This document shows positions 6,959 to 17,126 of a DNA stretch of 64,000 nucleotides, one piece after another (within the stretch, counting starts at the first letter, position 1; every line of letters begins with the position of its first letter). The position numbers were made by a program, and so were the translations under genes. Under the pieces are notes generated by a model, which saw nothing but the letters and a program-made list of their open reading frames with translations, was not told the origin of the DNA and did no database searches. The DNA comes from Sporolactobacillus laevolacticus DSM 442. Its GTDB lineage: Bacteria; Bacillota; Bacilli; Bacillales; Sporolactobacillaceae. The DNA lies in assembly GCF_000497245.1 (NCBI RefSeq), contig NZ_AWTC01000002.1, forward strand, positions 1 through 64,000. The letters run 5' to 3'.

Positions 6959-8818
6959 TCACTGCACGCGTTTAAACATCTTTTCCATTTCGTACGGTGT
7001 GAAATGTACAAGTACCGGACGGCCATGCGGACAGGTGAACGGATCTTGTGCTTTACTGAGTGAATCCAGCAAGGCTTGGATTTCGTCAGGACGTAAGTAA
7101 TGGTTGGCTTTGATCGACTTTTTGCACGACATCATCATGGCTAGTTTCTCTCTAAGCTTTTTGATCGACACTTTTCCAGTTTCAATCAATTGATGAACAA
7201 TGTCGTTGATCATCTCTTCTTCCTTGCCTTTTGGGATCCATGTTGGGTAAGATCGGATGATCAAACTGCGCGAGCCGAATGATTCAAAGTTTAGACCGAT
7301 GTCACGAAGATAGTCCTGATATTCATTCACCGTCTCATATTCTGAAGCGGTGAATTCAAAGGTCATCGGTACAAGCAGTTCCTGCACTTCACGTGCGGTT
7401 TCACCTACTTTTTCTCGAAAATATTCATACTTGATTCGTTCCTGTGCGGCGTGCTGGTCGATGATGTACAGCCCATCCTCGTTTTGGGCGAAAATATATG
7501 TTCCGTGCATCTGCCCAATTGGGTAGAGCTTGGGCATTCTCATTTGAGGTTTAGTTTTATGTTCATCCAGCTCTTCCTCTTGATGCGGCGAAACCGTGCC
7601 TTCCTCAAAAGCTGCAGCAATTGCATTAAACGCAGATGCAGATTCAAAGCTGCTTGTCGTTGGTTCATGAACTTTCTCAGAATATGTAGGCTTTTGGATG
7701 GCCTCACTTGGTAGCTCCTCTGTAACAGGAAATTCAGGACCTGTAATGGCAGACGGTGAAAAGTCGAGTGTTTGCTGCTCTGTCTTCGGCCTATCCGTCA
7801 TATGCGGTTTTCCTGCAACGGATGGAATCAGGCGCTCGTGATGAAAGGCGGTGCGAATTGTTTCACTGATCAGAGCGCAAAGTTCATTTTCCTTGCTGAT
7901 TCGCGCTTCGAGTTTTGCAGGATGGACATTAACGTCCACAAGTGACGGATCCATCTGAATATGGAGAACGCAGATGGGATAACGCCCGATCATCATCAGT
8001 GTATGATAGCCGTCCATGATGCTGTTGAAGATCGGATAGTTTTTAATAAACCGGTTGTTGATAAATATATAAACATACTGACGTCCCGCACGTGAAATCT
8101 GCGGATGTACAGCAAGTCCTTCTACTTTAAAGTCAAGAGATTCACCATTAAATAGGATCGACGCTTTCGCCGTACGAATACCATAGATCGCTGCTAAGGA
8201 ATGATTCAGGTCTCCGCTGCCGTTGGTCTGAAATAATGTTTTTTGCTCATGAATCAAGGTGAAGCGCACGTTTGGATAAGCGAGCGCCATCCGATTGACC
8301 ACATCGGTAATTTTCCCGAGTTCCGTGTGGATGCTTTTCAGGTACTTCAAGCGAGCCGGCGTGTTATAAAAAAGCCGATCAACCTTGATTTCCGTTCCTT
8401 TCCTGCTTTGCGCAAGACCGGATTGAATAACATGGCCACCTTGCAACACAAGATGAGTACCGGGATGCTCGCCATCTGAAGTCGTCAGTTCAAGGTAAGA
8501 GACAGCCGCGATACTCGGCAGCGCCTCGCCGCGAAAGCCAAGGGTTGCAATATGAAAGAGATCGGAGTCCTCACGAATTTTGCTCGTCGCATGACGTTCA
8601 AATGCAATCTGACAATCCTCCGGCGCAAAGCCGCGACCATTATCGGTGATTTTAATCGTCTTCAAACCGCCTTCTTCAACTTCAATAATGACAGATGTTG
8701 CATCGGCATCTATTGCATTTTCCACGAGTTCCTTGACGACGGATGCCGGACGTTCTACGACCTCTCCGGCGGCTATTTTATTTGCGAGCGTCTCACTGAG
8801 TTTTTTAATCACACCCAA
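6959..8818 (-). CDS. mutL: DNA mismatch repair protein MutL
   Basis: MutL couples MutS mismatch recognition to strand incision. The 619-residue product has the N-terminal GHKL ATPase with [33 protein letters not shown] and [11 protein letters not shown] variable linker spans about residues 335-425. The C-terminal domain carries the endonuclease motif [14 protein letters not shown] (about 452-465), the SCKKSIKAN segment and CPHGRP (about 595), so it is a nicking-type MutL as in other Firmicutes. Translation starts at TTG with GGAGGAGA about eight bases upstream. It follows mutS by 22 bases in one operon. Confidence 0.97.
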   Translation of the reverse strand: MGVIKKLSETLANKIAAGEVVERPASVVKELVENAIDADATSVIIEVEEGGLKTIKITDNGRGFAPEDCQIAFERHATSKIREDSDLFHIATLGFRGEALPSIAAVSYLELTTSDGEHPGTHLVLQGGHVIQSGLAQSRKGTEIKVDRLFYNTPARLKYLKSIHTELGKITDVVNRMALAYPNVRFTLIHEQKTLFQTNGSGDLNHSLAAIYGIRTAKASILFNGESLDFKVEGLAVHPQISRAGRQYVYIFINNRFIKNYPIFNSIMDGYHTLMMIGRYPICVLHIQMDPSLVDVNVHPAKLEARISKENELCALISETIRTAFHHERLIPSVAGKPHMTDRPKTEQQTLDFSPSAITGPEFPVTEELPSEAIQKPTYSEKVHEPTTSSFESASAFNAIAAAFEEGTVSPHQEEELDEHKTKPQMRMPKLYPIGQMHGTYIFAQNEDGLYIIDQHAAQERIKYEYFREKVGETAREVQELLVPMTFEFTASEYETVNEYQDYLRDIGLNFESFGSRSLIIRSYPTWIPKGKEEEMINDIVHQLIETGKVSIKKLREKLAMMMSCKKSIKANHYLRPDEIQALLDSLSKAQDPFTCPHGRPVLVHFTPYEMEKMFKRVQ

Positions 8819-8840
8819 TTGAGTCTCCTCCTTTCAATCA

Positions 8841-11474
8841 TTATTTTTTAAGTGATTTCTGCAGCTGATAGAGTTTATTCATCGCGTCCATCGGCGTCAT
8901 TGTCAGAAGCTCAATTTTATCCAATTCATGCAATACTTTTTTCTCACGTTTGCTAAGTGACAGTGATTCATCCTGAGCGTTCGGTTCTGCAAATAAAGCC
9001 AATTGCTCCGGTTCTTCCTCAATAGATACTGCCGCTTCAACTTCTGCAGTCACTTTTTGAGTCGTGGATGGCTGTGCTACAGGCTGATTTACGCTGTCCT
9101 GAGAAGATTGTTCCAGGTCATGCAAAATCTCGTCAGCACGGCTGATCAGATCTTCCGGAAGTCCGGCAAGCTTTGCTACGTGAATGCCGTAGCTCTTATC
9201 CGCCTGTCCGTCGAGTACCTTGTGCAGGAAGACAACATTGCCGTTCTCCTCCATGGCACCGACATGAATATTCTTTAAACGATCCAGTTTCTTTTCCAAA
9301 AACGTCAATTCATGGTAATGCGTTGAAAAAAAGGTCTTCGCTGCAATGTGATCATGAATATATTCGACTATCGCTTGAGCGATTGCAATGCCATCGTAAG
9401 TCGATGTACCGCGGCCAATTTCATCGAGCAAGATCAGACTGTTCTGTGTCGCGTGGCTGAGCGCGTAATTCGCCTCATCCATTTCTACCATGAAGGTACT
9501 TTGCCCGGAAACAAGATCATCTGCCGCACCAATTCTGGTGAATATCTGGTCGAAGACAGGCAGGGTTGCTTGGTCGGCCGGAACAAAACAACCGATTTGC
9601 GCCATGATCGCTGAAAGTGCAGCCTGGCGCATAAATGTGCTTTTCCCGCCCATATTCGGCCCAGTAATCATTAGTAAATCACAGGTTTTGTCCATTTCAA
9701 TATCATTGGCGACAAATGATCCGCTTCTCATTACCCGCTCAATGACGGGATGACGGCTGTTTTTTATAGAAAGTGTGCGATTCTTAGAAAATTGCGGTCG
9801 TACATAACCGTTACGGTCGCTGACTGAGGAAAAGCTTTGGAGCACGTCAAGTCCACTGACGAGACGCGCCAATTTTTGAAGACGCGCCGATTGTTCTTTA
9901 ATCTTCAGTCGAACATCCCCAAAAAGCTGAAATTCAAGACCGACACGCTTTTCTTCAGCTTCCAGAATCACGCGCTCTTTTTCCTTTAATTCCGGTGTGA
10001 TGAACCGTTCCGCATTAGAGAGCGTCTGCCTCCGCTCGTAACGTCCTTCTGGAATCAGTTTTAGATTTGGGCGCGAAACCTCAATATAATAACCGAACAC
10101 GCGATTGTAGCCGATTTTCAAAGATTTAATGCCTGTTTCTTCGCGTTCGCGTGTTTCAAGCTCAGCGATCCAGCGTTTGCCATTTTTCGTCGCGTCTCGG
10201 TATTGATCCAGTGTGTCGTTATAGCCTGTTTTAATCATCCCGCCATCGGATGTGGTAAATGGCGGATCATCAACAATCGCTTGACGGATCAAGTCGCGCA
10301 CTTCGGCACACGGATCCATTTCCTGCTCATATTTTACAAGAGATGGCTCATCCAGTTCTGCAAGTGTGCGCTTGATCTCCGGAATTTGTTCTAAGGAACG
10401 CTTGAGCTGAACGACCTCTCGTGGATTAACATTGCCAAATGAGACACGACCGACCAGTCGCTCCAGATCGTACACATTACCAAGCAATGAGCGCAGAGTC
10501 TCCCGTTCTAAGAGATGTTCTTTGAGTGCAGCAACTGCATCCATTCTTTTTTCGATCTGTGATTGGTTCAGGAGCGGCTTCTCAATCCATTGTTTTAGTC
10601 GCCGGCCTCCCATTGCCGTCTTAACATCATCTAGAAGCCAAAGAAGTGAGCCATAGGTTTTCTTTTCCCGGTTCGTATGTGTCAGTTCAAGGTTACGCCG
10701 AGAATGGAGATCAATCATCATATATTCATTAATATGGTAAACTTCTGCTGGCTGAAGATGGTCGAGCGAGCGCTTTTGCGTGCTGACCAAATAGTTGAGC
10801 AAACGTCCGAGTGGGTGCAGCAGCTTGTCCTGATCAATAGCTGCCGTAATCCCTTTCAACTGCTCGGGCACGATATCTTTATCACATTCGGAAAAAGTTG
10901 TGTTCAAGCGCGCAACCATTTCTTCTTTTTTTTCAGTATCAAAATTAGGCGCCAGTACCATTTCACGTACATCATTGGCATCCATCTCCTGAATGACGCC
11001 TTCCCATGAAGAAATAAGCGCCACCCGTGTTTCACCGGTTGTTAGGTCACTCATCGCGAACCCAAATGAACCATCATCGAAAGCACTCAGTGCTGCAAGA
11101 TAATTGTTTTTTTTAGGTTGTAGCGACTCATCCTCCATAATCGTCCCAGGAGTGATCATCTGAATAACTTCCCGACGAACCATGCCCTTCGCCTGCTTCG
11201 GGTCCTCCATTTGTTCACATATAGCGATCTTATAGCCTTTATCGACCAAAACTTTAATATATTGCTTTGCGGCGTGATAAGGAACACCGCACATCGGTAT
11301 GTATTCATCCTTGCCGCCGTTTCTGGATGTTAACGCGATTTCCAGTTCTTTTGAGGCTTTTTTCGCATCATCAAAGAACAGTTCATAAAAATCGCCGAGT
11401 CTGAAAAACAAAAACGCATCCTGATACTGCGCTTTAATCGCTAAGTATTGCTGAATCATTGGTGTATAGCTCAT
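8841..11474 (-). CDS. mutS: DNA mismatch repair protein MutS
   Basis: MutS recognises mismatches and small loops and recruits MutL. The 877-residue product starts with the mismatch-recognition domain containing GDFYELFFDDA (the Phe-x-Glu wedge). Connector, core and clamp domains follow, then the ATPase with Walker A TGPNMGGKST (about residues 604-613), the signature STFMVEM, DEIGRGTST and STHYHEL. Near residue 821 QLALF matches the beta-clamp binding pentapeptide, in the usual Firmicutes tail position. The ATG start has AAGGTGGAG upstream. It is the first gene of a mutS-mutL operon. In B. subtilis cotE is directly upstream, whereas here a rightward four-gene island separates them. Confidence 0.98.
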   Translation of the reverse strand: MSYTPMIQQYLAIKAQYQDAFLFFRLGDFYELFFDDAKKASKELEIALTSRNGGKDEYIPMCGVPYHAAKQYIKVLVDKGYKIAICEQMEDPKQAKGMVRREVIQMITPGTIMEDESLQPKKNNYLAALSAFDDGSFGFAMSDLTTGETRVALISSWEGVIQEMDANDVREMVLAPNFDTEKKEEMVARLNTTFSECDKDIVPEQLKGITAAIDQDKLLHPLGRLLNYLVSTQKRSLDHLQPAEVYHINEYMMIDLHSRRNLELTHTNREKKTYGSLLWLLDDVKTAMGGRRLKQWIEKPLLNQSQIEKRMDAVAALKEHLLERETLRSLLGNVYDLERLVGRVSFGNVNPREVVQLKRSLEQIPEIKRTLAELDEPSLVKYEQEMDPCAEVRDLIRQAIVDDPPFTTSDGGMIKTGYNDTLDQYRDATKNGKRWIAELETREREETGIKSLKIGYNRVFGYYIEVSRPNLKLIPEGRYERRQTLSNAERFITPELKEKERVILEAEEKRVGLEFQLFGDVRLKIKEQSARLQKLARLVSGLDVLQSFSSVSDRNGYVRPQFSKNRTLSIKNSRHPVIERVMRSGSFVANDIEMDKTCDLLMITGPNMGGKSTFMRQAALSAIMAQIGCFVPADQATLPVFDQIFTRIGAADDLVSGQSTFMVEMDEANYALSHATQNSLILLDEIGRGTSTYDGIAIAQAIVEYIHDHIAAKTFFSTHYHELTFLEKKLDRLKNIHVGAMEENGNVVFLHKVLDGQADKSYGIHVAKLAGLPEDLISRADEILHDLEQSSQDSVNQPVAQPSTTQKVTAEVEAAVSIEEEPEQLALFAEPNAQDESLSLSKREKKVLHELDKIELLTMTPMDAMNKLYQLQKSLKK

Positions 11475-11657
11475 TGTCCGTCCACTCCACCTTGCTGCGT
11501 ACTATCAATCTTGTTATCCTATTATTATAGCACAGGGCCAGCTATGCCTGAGCGGATGATTGCCTCGCAATATCCTCCCACATTTAAAATAAATTCTTCT
11601 ACAAGAATTTAAGTGCTATAATTATAAAAAAATTCACTAAAGAAGGCGTGCCCGTAC

Positions 11658-12602
11658 ATGAATACAAGCATGGAACGTTTAAAAAACAATGTTCGAAAAG
11701 TCTTAGCCGGAAAAGACGAAATAGTCGAACTTATTTTTATCGCGATGATTTGTGAAGGACATCTGCTCATGGAAGATGTTCCGGGAACCGGGAAAACGAT
11801 GATGGCAAAAATTGTTGCGAAATCAATCAAAGGAACGTTTCGCCGTATTCAGTTTACCCCTGATTTGCTCCCATCAGATGTTACCGGTATTCGTTTTTTC
11901 AATCCGAAAACGCAAACATTCGAGCTGAAAATGGGCCCGGTGATGACAAACATTCTGCTGGCTGATGAAATAAATCGGGCAACACCGCGCGCCCAGTCCA
12001 GTTTGCTGGAAGTTATGGAGGAACGCCAGGTGACGATCGAAGGTGAAACGTTTGCAATTGAACCGCCATTTCTAGTCATCGCCACACAAAATCCGATTGA
12101 ATCACAAGGCACATTCTCACTACCAGAAGCGCAAATGGACCGCTTCTTCATGCAGATTTCCTCCGGCTATCCATCCTTTGATGAAGAGAAGGAAATGCTT
12201 CATCTCCACCGTCTAGGCAATCCACTTGAGCAGATTGAATCTGTGATCGAAAAAGAGAGCATCGCAAATCTTCAAGAACAAGTGAGACAAGTAAAAATTG
12301 ATGAGTCTGTTGAAAACTATCTCTTAAACATAGTCCGTGCGACGCGTGAACATGATTGGGTGGCAAATGGAGTTAGCCCGCGTGGGACTTTGGCATTTAT
12401 GCGCGGAGTTCAAGCTAAAGCGTTAATCAGCGGACGGGATTATGCTGTTCCGGACGATGTCAAAGTGATGGCTCCGTTTATCCTTTCTCATCGGCTTGTG
12501 TTGTCGATGGAAGGCGAGCTTCATGCAACGAAACACCAAGTAATTAATGATGTGCTCGAACATACTGAAGTTCCAGTTGAAACGGGAGCTCAAAGCAAAT
12601 GA
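11658..12602 (+). CDS. yeaC: MoxR-family AAA+ ATPase (YeaC-like)
   Basis: A 314-residue MoxR AAA+ ATPase, a group thought to act as chaperones that assemble or activate partner complexes. Visible motifs are Walker A EDVPGTGKT (residues 39-47), Walker B NILLADEINRA (Asp103-Glu104), sensor 1 IATQNP (142-146) and the arginine-rich EAQMDRF region. The C-terminal lid contains GVSPRGTLAFMRGVQAKAL. It opens a rightward operon with a DUF58 gene overlapping by four bases and then a DUF4129-type membrane gene. This is the same order as yeaC-yeaD-yebA of B. subtilis. The client of the complex is unknown. Confidence 0.9.
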   Translation: MNTSMERLKNNVRKVLAGKDEIVELIFIAMICEGHLLMEDVPGTGKTMMAKIVAKSIKGTFRRIQFTPDLLPSDVTGIRFFNPKTQTFELKMGPVMTNILLADEINRATPRAQSSLLEVMEERQVTIEGETFAIEPPFLVIATQNPIESQGTFSLPEAQMDRFFMQISSGYPSFDEEKEMLHLHRLGNPLEQIESVIEKESIANLQEQVRQVKIDESVENYLLNIVRATREHDWVANGVSPRGTLAFMRGVQAKALISGRDYAVPDDVKVMAPFILSHRLVLSMEGELHATKHQVINDVLEHTEVPVETGAQSK

Positions 12603-13798
12603 AAGGATACTCTGCAGAGTGGCAGACACGTAATCAGTCACTCTTTTATTTGTTTGGCTTTATTGTCTTTCTGACTGGCTTCATCAAAAATACTGTATTA
12701 TTATCGCTTACGGGATTGGTATTCATTACTATTGCCTACCTCTCAAAATGGTATGTTTTACATATGATTCGCTCGTTGACGATTGAGAATACTGATCACA
12801 GTCTGCGTTTATCTATTGGCGACTCAGGAGATTTAGTTATTGCCTTTGTTAACCCGTCTAGGCTCCCTTTTTTCAACCTGAGCGGAAGAATTGTCACTGA
12901 TCCGCTCATTACTTTTCGAAATGATGGTGATAAGGGCAACGAACAATCTTATCAATTTGCCTTAACACTCCCTGCCCGAAAGAAGATCCTTGTTCATTGT
13001 CCGGTTAAGGCGCTTGAACGCGGCATTGCGCGCGTACGTTCTTTTGAACTGACTTGTGCCGATCCTTTCCATGTATTCAGTTGCTCCATTCATTTTAATG
13101 AACTGCTAAAAAGCCGTCTAATTGTATATCCAAATCCTGAAACTGCTTATAATTTTACCCGTGAAGCACCGCAAAACATAGGCAGTGAGCAGGTTTTTCG
13201 CTCACTTTTTCAAGATTTTTCTTCGCCAGCGGGAACAAGAGATTATGTATCCTCTGACCCCTTTCGCCATATCCACTGGAAAGCAAGCGCGCGTGTCGGC
13301 AGACTTCAGACGAAAACATATGAGCATGTCTCCAGACAAAATTGGACGTTCTTATTTCTGAATGCGTCAAGTCATCTGAGTAACAAAAGATCCGATGACT
13401 TTGAACGGCGCATTTCAGCGGCTGCATGGCTGACTCAATACGCTCAGAAGCATCAAATTGATTTCTCTCTTTACTGCAACACAAAAACGATCGGGCGATC
13501 AATTCTGGGGATTGACCCTGATCATGGCGGACAACATTTACGAAGTGCTTGGGAAATGCTCGCATTCATGCAAAAGTGGCAGATTAAAACCCCGATTCAG
13601 CAGGCAATGTCCATCATCGATAAAAAGTTAAATGGACCACGTGTGCTAATTATCGCTGATCTTGATCAGTTGGATCAGGCTCATATGTTTTTATCAAAAT
13701 GGTTAAAGGATGGTCACCTAATTTTCAAACTTATTCCTGCCGGTAAATCGTATCGTTTGGAAAGGATTGAACATAAGGGGGGTGTTGCGATTGTCTAG
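12599..13798 (+). CDS. yeaD: DUF58 membrane-anchored protein (YeaD-like)
   Basis: This 399-residue protein starts with two close hydrophobic segments (about residues 14-58). An extracytoplasmic or cytoplasmic beta-rich region follows, then the DUF58 core near residue 215 with the hallmark TRDYVSSDPFRHIHWKASAR, and a VWA-like C-terminal part. DUF58 proteins pair with MoxR ATPases. The ATGA overlap with the upstream ATPase gene indicates translational coupling. It overlaps the next gene by eight bases. The role is not established, and the MoxR-DUF58-transglutaminase trio is often assumed to work on envelope proteins. Confidence 0.85.
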   Translation: MKGYSAEWQTRNQSLFYLFGFIVFLTGFIKNTVLLSLTGLVFITIAYLSKWYVLHMIRSLTIENTDHSLRLSIGDSGDLVIAFVNPSRLPFFNLSGRIVTDPLITFRNDGDKGNEQSYQFALTLPARKKILVHCPVKALERGIARVRSFELTCADPFHVFSCSIHFNELLKSRLIVYPNPETAYNFTREAPQNIGSEQVFRSLFQDFSSPAGTRDYVSSDPFRHIHWKASARVGRLQTKTYEHVSRQNWTFLFLNASSHLSNKRSDDFERRISAAAWLTQYAQKHQIDFSLYCNTKTIGRSILGIDPDHGGQHLRSAWEMLAFMQKWQIKTPIQQAMSIIDKKLNGPRVLIIADLDQLDQAHMFLSKWLKDGHLIFKLIPAGKSYRLERIEHKGGVAIV

Positions 13799-15002
13799 TT
13801 TCAAAAACGCTCTATCTTTTTCTCTCTATTTTGTCTGTGAGTGGCTGTTTTGTTTTCTAGTCCTTCTCCCTCTTCTAGCTAATCAGTGGGCGCTATTTGT
13901 ACCTTTTGTTCTGCTTGCAATAACACACGGCTTTATGTTGTTTATACTAAGAAAAAGCCAGAGTTCCAGTCTTGCCGGCTTTTTAATTGTGTCTGCCATC
14001 ATTGGATTCCTTGCTTTGCTCTTTCTTCATCTAAGCCTATTTGCAGCTACATTGTTGGTCGCTCTGCTGACCTTCTTCTCACTCAGGCGCGATGAAGGCA
14101 ATAATCCGGAACATCTTTGGCGCTTGGTACTTGTTTTTGCTTCTGTCGTTGTGTTCTACGCACTATTTGCGCCGATCAGCCATCCTTCAGGGTTGTTTCT
14201 TCTTTTACTCGCAGAACTGGCTGCAGCAGTTCTTTGGATCAGTTTAGGCAATCATTTGAACAGCCGCTGGCTTGCAATGATCTCGATCTTTCTCATCGCG
14301 GCGGTTGCGATCATGAGTTTTCTCGCCGATATCGTGAAGCCACTAATCGTCATGATCTATGATATGCTATTTAATTTCGTTCTCCGGCCAATAACATATG
14401 GTGTCGCCTCAGTGATTTTTGGTTGGCTGAATCATCTTTCTTCTCCTAAGACAGGTCGACGAATACATAATGCCCTACAAGGGTCCAATGCGGTGAAAAA
14501 ACATGCTGTTGGGCCACCTATGGACGTTCATCCCATGTTTAATTTTGGATTGCTCTTCGGTATTCTTATTACAGCAATCTTATTTGCGATCGCATTTTGG
14601 CAGCTGCGAAAAATTAGGACGAGCCATAATCGGGTGCGAACTAAATCGGAAACAATGGTTAGTGAAGTTAGTTCCTCGCACCCCGGATTCCACCCTGAAC
14701 GACGATCTCAGCGTTTATTTGCGCCAAAACATCCTGTACGAAAAGCAATCTTCCAGCTTCAGAAACGAGCTGCAAAACATAGATTGGGCCGTTATGCTTC
14801 GGAGTCACTCACCGAGTGGCTGGAAAGATTGAACATCAGCCAGCTGGACGTGCTGATCGGATCTTATGAAAAAGTGCGCTATGGTGGGCAAGAGCTCACC
14901 GATTCGGAAAATGCCGCTTTTCACAAAGCCATAAAAGAAGCAGAACAACAAGTAACAACTCGCGTAAATCAGAGGAACGACACTCAACAAGACGAAGTGT
15001 GA
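13791..15002 (+). CDS. Membrane protein with DUF4129-like tail, transglutaminase core absent
   Basis: By position this is the YebA-type third member of the MoxR-DUF58 operon. The 403-residue product has about six to seven N-terminal membrane helices (residues 5-225), a short loop, another helix (about 255-280), and a soluble C-terminal part. That part contains PVRKAIFQLQKRAAKHRLGR and YEKVRYGGQELT, typical of the DUF4129 tail of transglutaminase-like membrane proteins. The expected catalytic transglutaminase domain between the helices, with its Cys-His-Asp triad, is missing: only about 35 residues occupy its place. I start it at TTG 13791 because AAGGGGGG lies at good spacing; an upstream in-frame TTG at 13767 lacks a site. 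A genuine short family form or an internal deletion are both possible. Confidence 0.65.
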   Translation: MSSFKNALSFSLYFVCEWLFCFLVLLPLLANQWALFVPFVLLAITHGFMLFILRKSQSSSLAGFLIVSAIIGFLALLFLHLSLFAATLLVALLTFFSLRRDEGNNPEHLWRLVLVFASVVVFYALFAPISHPSGLFLLLLAELAAAVLWISLGNHLNSRWLAMISIFLIAAVAIMSFLADIVKPLIVMIYDMLFNFVLRPITYGVASVIFGWLNHLSSPKTGRRIHNALQGSNAVKKHAVGPPMDVHPMFNFGLLFGILITAILFAIAFWQLRKIRTSHNRVRTKSETMVSEVSSSHPGFHPERRSQRLFAPKHPVRKAIFQLQKRAAKHRLGRYASESLTEWLERLNISQLDVLIGSYEKVRYGGQELTDSENAAFHKAIKEAEQQVTTRVNQRNDTQQDEV

Positions 15003-15099
15003 TATGATTTAAAAATAAACAATGAAGGGAAGAACACCCAAATATGTGATCTGATGCTACTCTCAACTAACTAAATAATTTAATAGGAGAGTATGTGTC

Positions 15100-16320
15100 A
15101 TGAAGAAAAAGGGGTTCCAATTCCTTTGGATCGGACAGTCACTCGCCAATTTTGGCGATGTGCTCTACATTGTCGGGCTAATGGCTTTAATCTATCGACT
15201 GACTGGATCTGCTGGTAATATGGCCATTGTGCCCTTTTTAAGCACTGCTTCACGCTTTATTAGTGCGCTCATTGCTCCGATCATTCTTGATCGCCTCGGG
15301 CTGAAAGGCGCACTCGTCAGTTCCCAGTTCTGTAAGACATTTTTGCTGTTCTTGTTCAGCTTTTTATCACTACTCCCCGCAAGCGCACAAAATGTGATCA
15401 TTATCTTCGCATTCGTTGTATTGATCAGCTTTTTGGATGGATGGGCAACGCCGGCAAGAAGCGCAATGGTTCCATTGCTTGTATCGGAACACAAATTGAT
15501 GGCTGCGAACAGTTGCCTATCTATGCTCGATCAAACCATGGCAATGAGCGGGTGGGCACTCGGTGGATTATTAGCCACCCGTTTTGGCGCATCTTTTCTG
15601 ATCGGTGTTACACTCGTTCTTTTCTGCCTGTCCTCATTCTGTATGGTCCTGATTCGAATTGTGAACAGTTGCCCTCCAGAAAAAGATGATGACGAACGCT
15701 CAAAGTGGGCACGGATGAAGGAAGGATGGCTGACGGTTTGGCATACACCTGCATTACGGGTGATTTTTGCTATTGACTCGCTTTGCTCCCTTGCGGATGT
15801 TGTATGGATCGCCGCTATTATTTATGTGTTTGTCGATCAGGCGCTGCATGTGGATTCATCTTGGTGGGGCTACATTAACTTTAGTTTTTTTGCTGGATTA
15901 ATGCTGGCGAGCTTTTTCGGTGTGCGTTGGAGTGAAACGCTCAACAAACACTCCGCATCGGTTGCCACGACCGGAACCCTCTTGACAGGGATTATGACAC
16001 TCATCTTTGGAATGAATACGTTGCCAATACTTGCGCTCATTCTAACAGTTGTGTACGGTATTGCTGTTCAGTTCAAAACCATTGTTTTTCTCACCATCGA
16101 ACAGAAATGTGCGCCCCCCGACCAGCTTGCAAAAGTCTACGCTGCTCAAGATGCACTGTTATCAATTCTGTTTGGTGTCGGAAGTTTACTCTTCGGTTTT
16201 CTAGCCGATTACTTGGGTGTGCGCTCTGTGTTCTTCCTTTCCGCACTGCTCTTAATCACCGCTTTTTTCCTTTTATTAACCTGGGGAAAGAATCTTAATC
16301 GGCAGCGAGTAGTTAAATAA
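15100..16320 (+). CDS. MFS transporter, EntS/YfiS-like exporter group
   Basis: A 406-residue major facilitator with about 12 hydrophobic helices. The N-terminal FLWIGQSLANFGDVLY and the loop RLGLKGALVSSQ after helix 2 are typical of the MFS_3 (enterobactin-exporter-like) group. The central cytoplasmic loop is charged (about residues 190-205, CPPEKDDDERSKW). TAGGAGAG lies eight bases before the ATG. It sits 97 bases after the DUF4129 gene and ends in a strong terminator, so it may be read from the same operon or a promoter in that gap. The substrate cannot be inferred. A distant paralogue lies at 19938-21200. Confidence 0.8.
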   Translation: MKKKGFQFLWIGQSLANFGDVLYIVGLMALIYRLTGSAGNMAIVPFLSTASRFISALIAPIILDRLGLKGALVSSQFCKTFLLFLFSFLSLLPASAQNVIIIFAFVVLISFLDGWATPARSAMVPLLVSEHKLMAANSCLSMLDQTMAMSGWALGGLLATRFGASFLIGVTLVLFCLSSFCMVLIRIVNSCPPEKDDDERSKWARMKEGWLTVWHTPALRVIFAIDSLCSLADVVWIAAIIYVFVDQALHVDSSWWGYINFSFFAGLMLASFFGVRWSETLNKHSASVATTGTLLTGIMTLIFGMNTLPILALILTVVYGIAVQFKTIVFLTIEQKCAPPDQLAKVYAAQDALLSILFGVGSLLFGFLADYLGVRSVFFLSALLLITAFFLLLTWGKNLNRQRVVK

Positions 16321-16331
16321 AACGCATATAA

Positions 16332-16366
16332 AGTCTTGATCCGCCTTATGGGATCAAGACTTTTTT
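16332..16366 (+). terminator. Strong intrinsic terminator after the MFS gene
   Basis: AGTCTTGATCC pairs perfectly with GGATCAAGACT around an eight-base loop, followed by a run of T. It ends the rightward island 11658-16320, before the convergent cotE. Confidence 0.9.
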
Positions 16367-16419
16367 GCACTCATTGTCCTCTTTAAAACAAAAAAGAAGA
16401 AGAGACCCTCTCTTCTTCC

Positions 16420-16983
16420 TCATTCATCTTCTTTGTCATCATCAGTCAGGAATTCTGAATCCAAACTGTCTAATTCCTTATCTAGTTCCTCATCATTTTC
16501 CTCTTCATCCTCTGCCTCGACCAACCCATCGTCATCTACCCGAACCTTTACTTTCGTTTCACCAATCACTTCAACGAGAAATTCACGTTCAACCTGAGCA
16601 ACAACCCTATTGCCATTTGGAGAAATTTTCGCTTCCAGACAATTTGGTTCCTGAAGTGGTCGACATGCGACATCCACATGATCCGAAACGACTTGTTTGT
16701 CGCGAAGTGTCAGCGGCACGCGGTCCCGATAATTGACCGTCTCACATACAACTTCTGTTTTTGTGTTGTTATTGAAGGAATACCAGGTATTAATGTCGTA
16801 AGTTCCTTCGACGATAACCGCATCCTTATGGTAGGTAGTTTTATATTTATGGTTGATGACCCAGCATCCTAGGATGTTCGAAGGTTTATGCGTTGGTGTA
16901 ACAGTATGAGCGGATTGGCTAAATTTCTTTCCCTTTCCGCAAACGGCCTTTGTGATAATTTCCCTATATGCATTCTCTGCCAA
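16420..16983 (-). CDS. cotE: Outer spore coat morphogenetic protein CotE
   Basis: CotE organises the outer coat of the developing spore around the forespore in the mother cell. The 187-residue product closely follows B. subtilis CotE: YREIITKAVCGKGKKFSQ at the start, then SNILGCWVINHKY, TYDINTWYSFNNNTKTEVV, PNCLEAKISPNG and VEREFLVEVIGETKVKV. It ends in the characteristic highly acidic tail (residues about 150-187, mostly Asp and Glu). Translation begins at TTG 16983, with AAAGGAGG nine bases upstream. A SigK-type promoter match lies at 17015-17042. It is the proof in this window, with spoVF and spoVS, that the organism forms endospores. Confidence 0.95.
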   Translation of the reverse strand: MAENAYREIITKAVCGKGKKFSQSAHTVTPTHKPSNILGCWVINHKYKTTYHKDAVIVEGTYDINTWYSFNNNTKTEVVCETVNYRDRVPLTLRDKQVVSDHVDVACRPLQEPNCLEAKISPNGNRVVAQVEREFLVEVIGETKVKVRVDDDGLVEAEDEEENDEELDKELDSLDSEFLTDDDKEDE

Positions 16984-17014
16984 AAGTCCAAACCTCCTTT
17001 GCCTTCTTCATCTT

Positions 17015-17042
17015 CATGTTATGCAGGGCAAATGCCACGTGT
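17015..17042 (-). promoter_or_regulatory. SigK/SigE-type promoter for cotE
   Basis: Read leftward, AC at 17042-17041, a 17-base spacer, then CATAACATG at 17023-17015. The SigK pattern is AC-N16/17-CATANNNTA, so only the last base departs. cotE of B. subtilis is transcribed by mother-cell sigma factors, and the site is about 30 bases from the start codon. Confidence 0.5.
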
Positions 17043-17065
17043 GAAACAAAAAGAAGGCGCGGGCA

Positions 17066-17093
17066 GCAAAAAAACTCCTCATTCGAGGAGTTT
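17066..17093 (-). terminator. Terminator after miaB-ricA
   Basis: AAACTCCTC pairs perfectly with GAGGAGTTT around a four-base loop and is followed on the minus strand by seven T. It separates ricA from cotE. Confidence 0.9.
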
Positions 17094-17126
17094 GCTTTCA
17101 AGTCTATATTTGGCTATTCCCATTTA

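Noticed and set aside
16365-16736. 123-residue rightward frame over cotE
   Set aside because: Antisense to cotE, whose protein is clearly recognisable.
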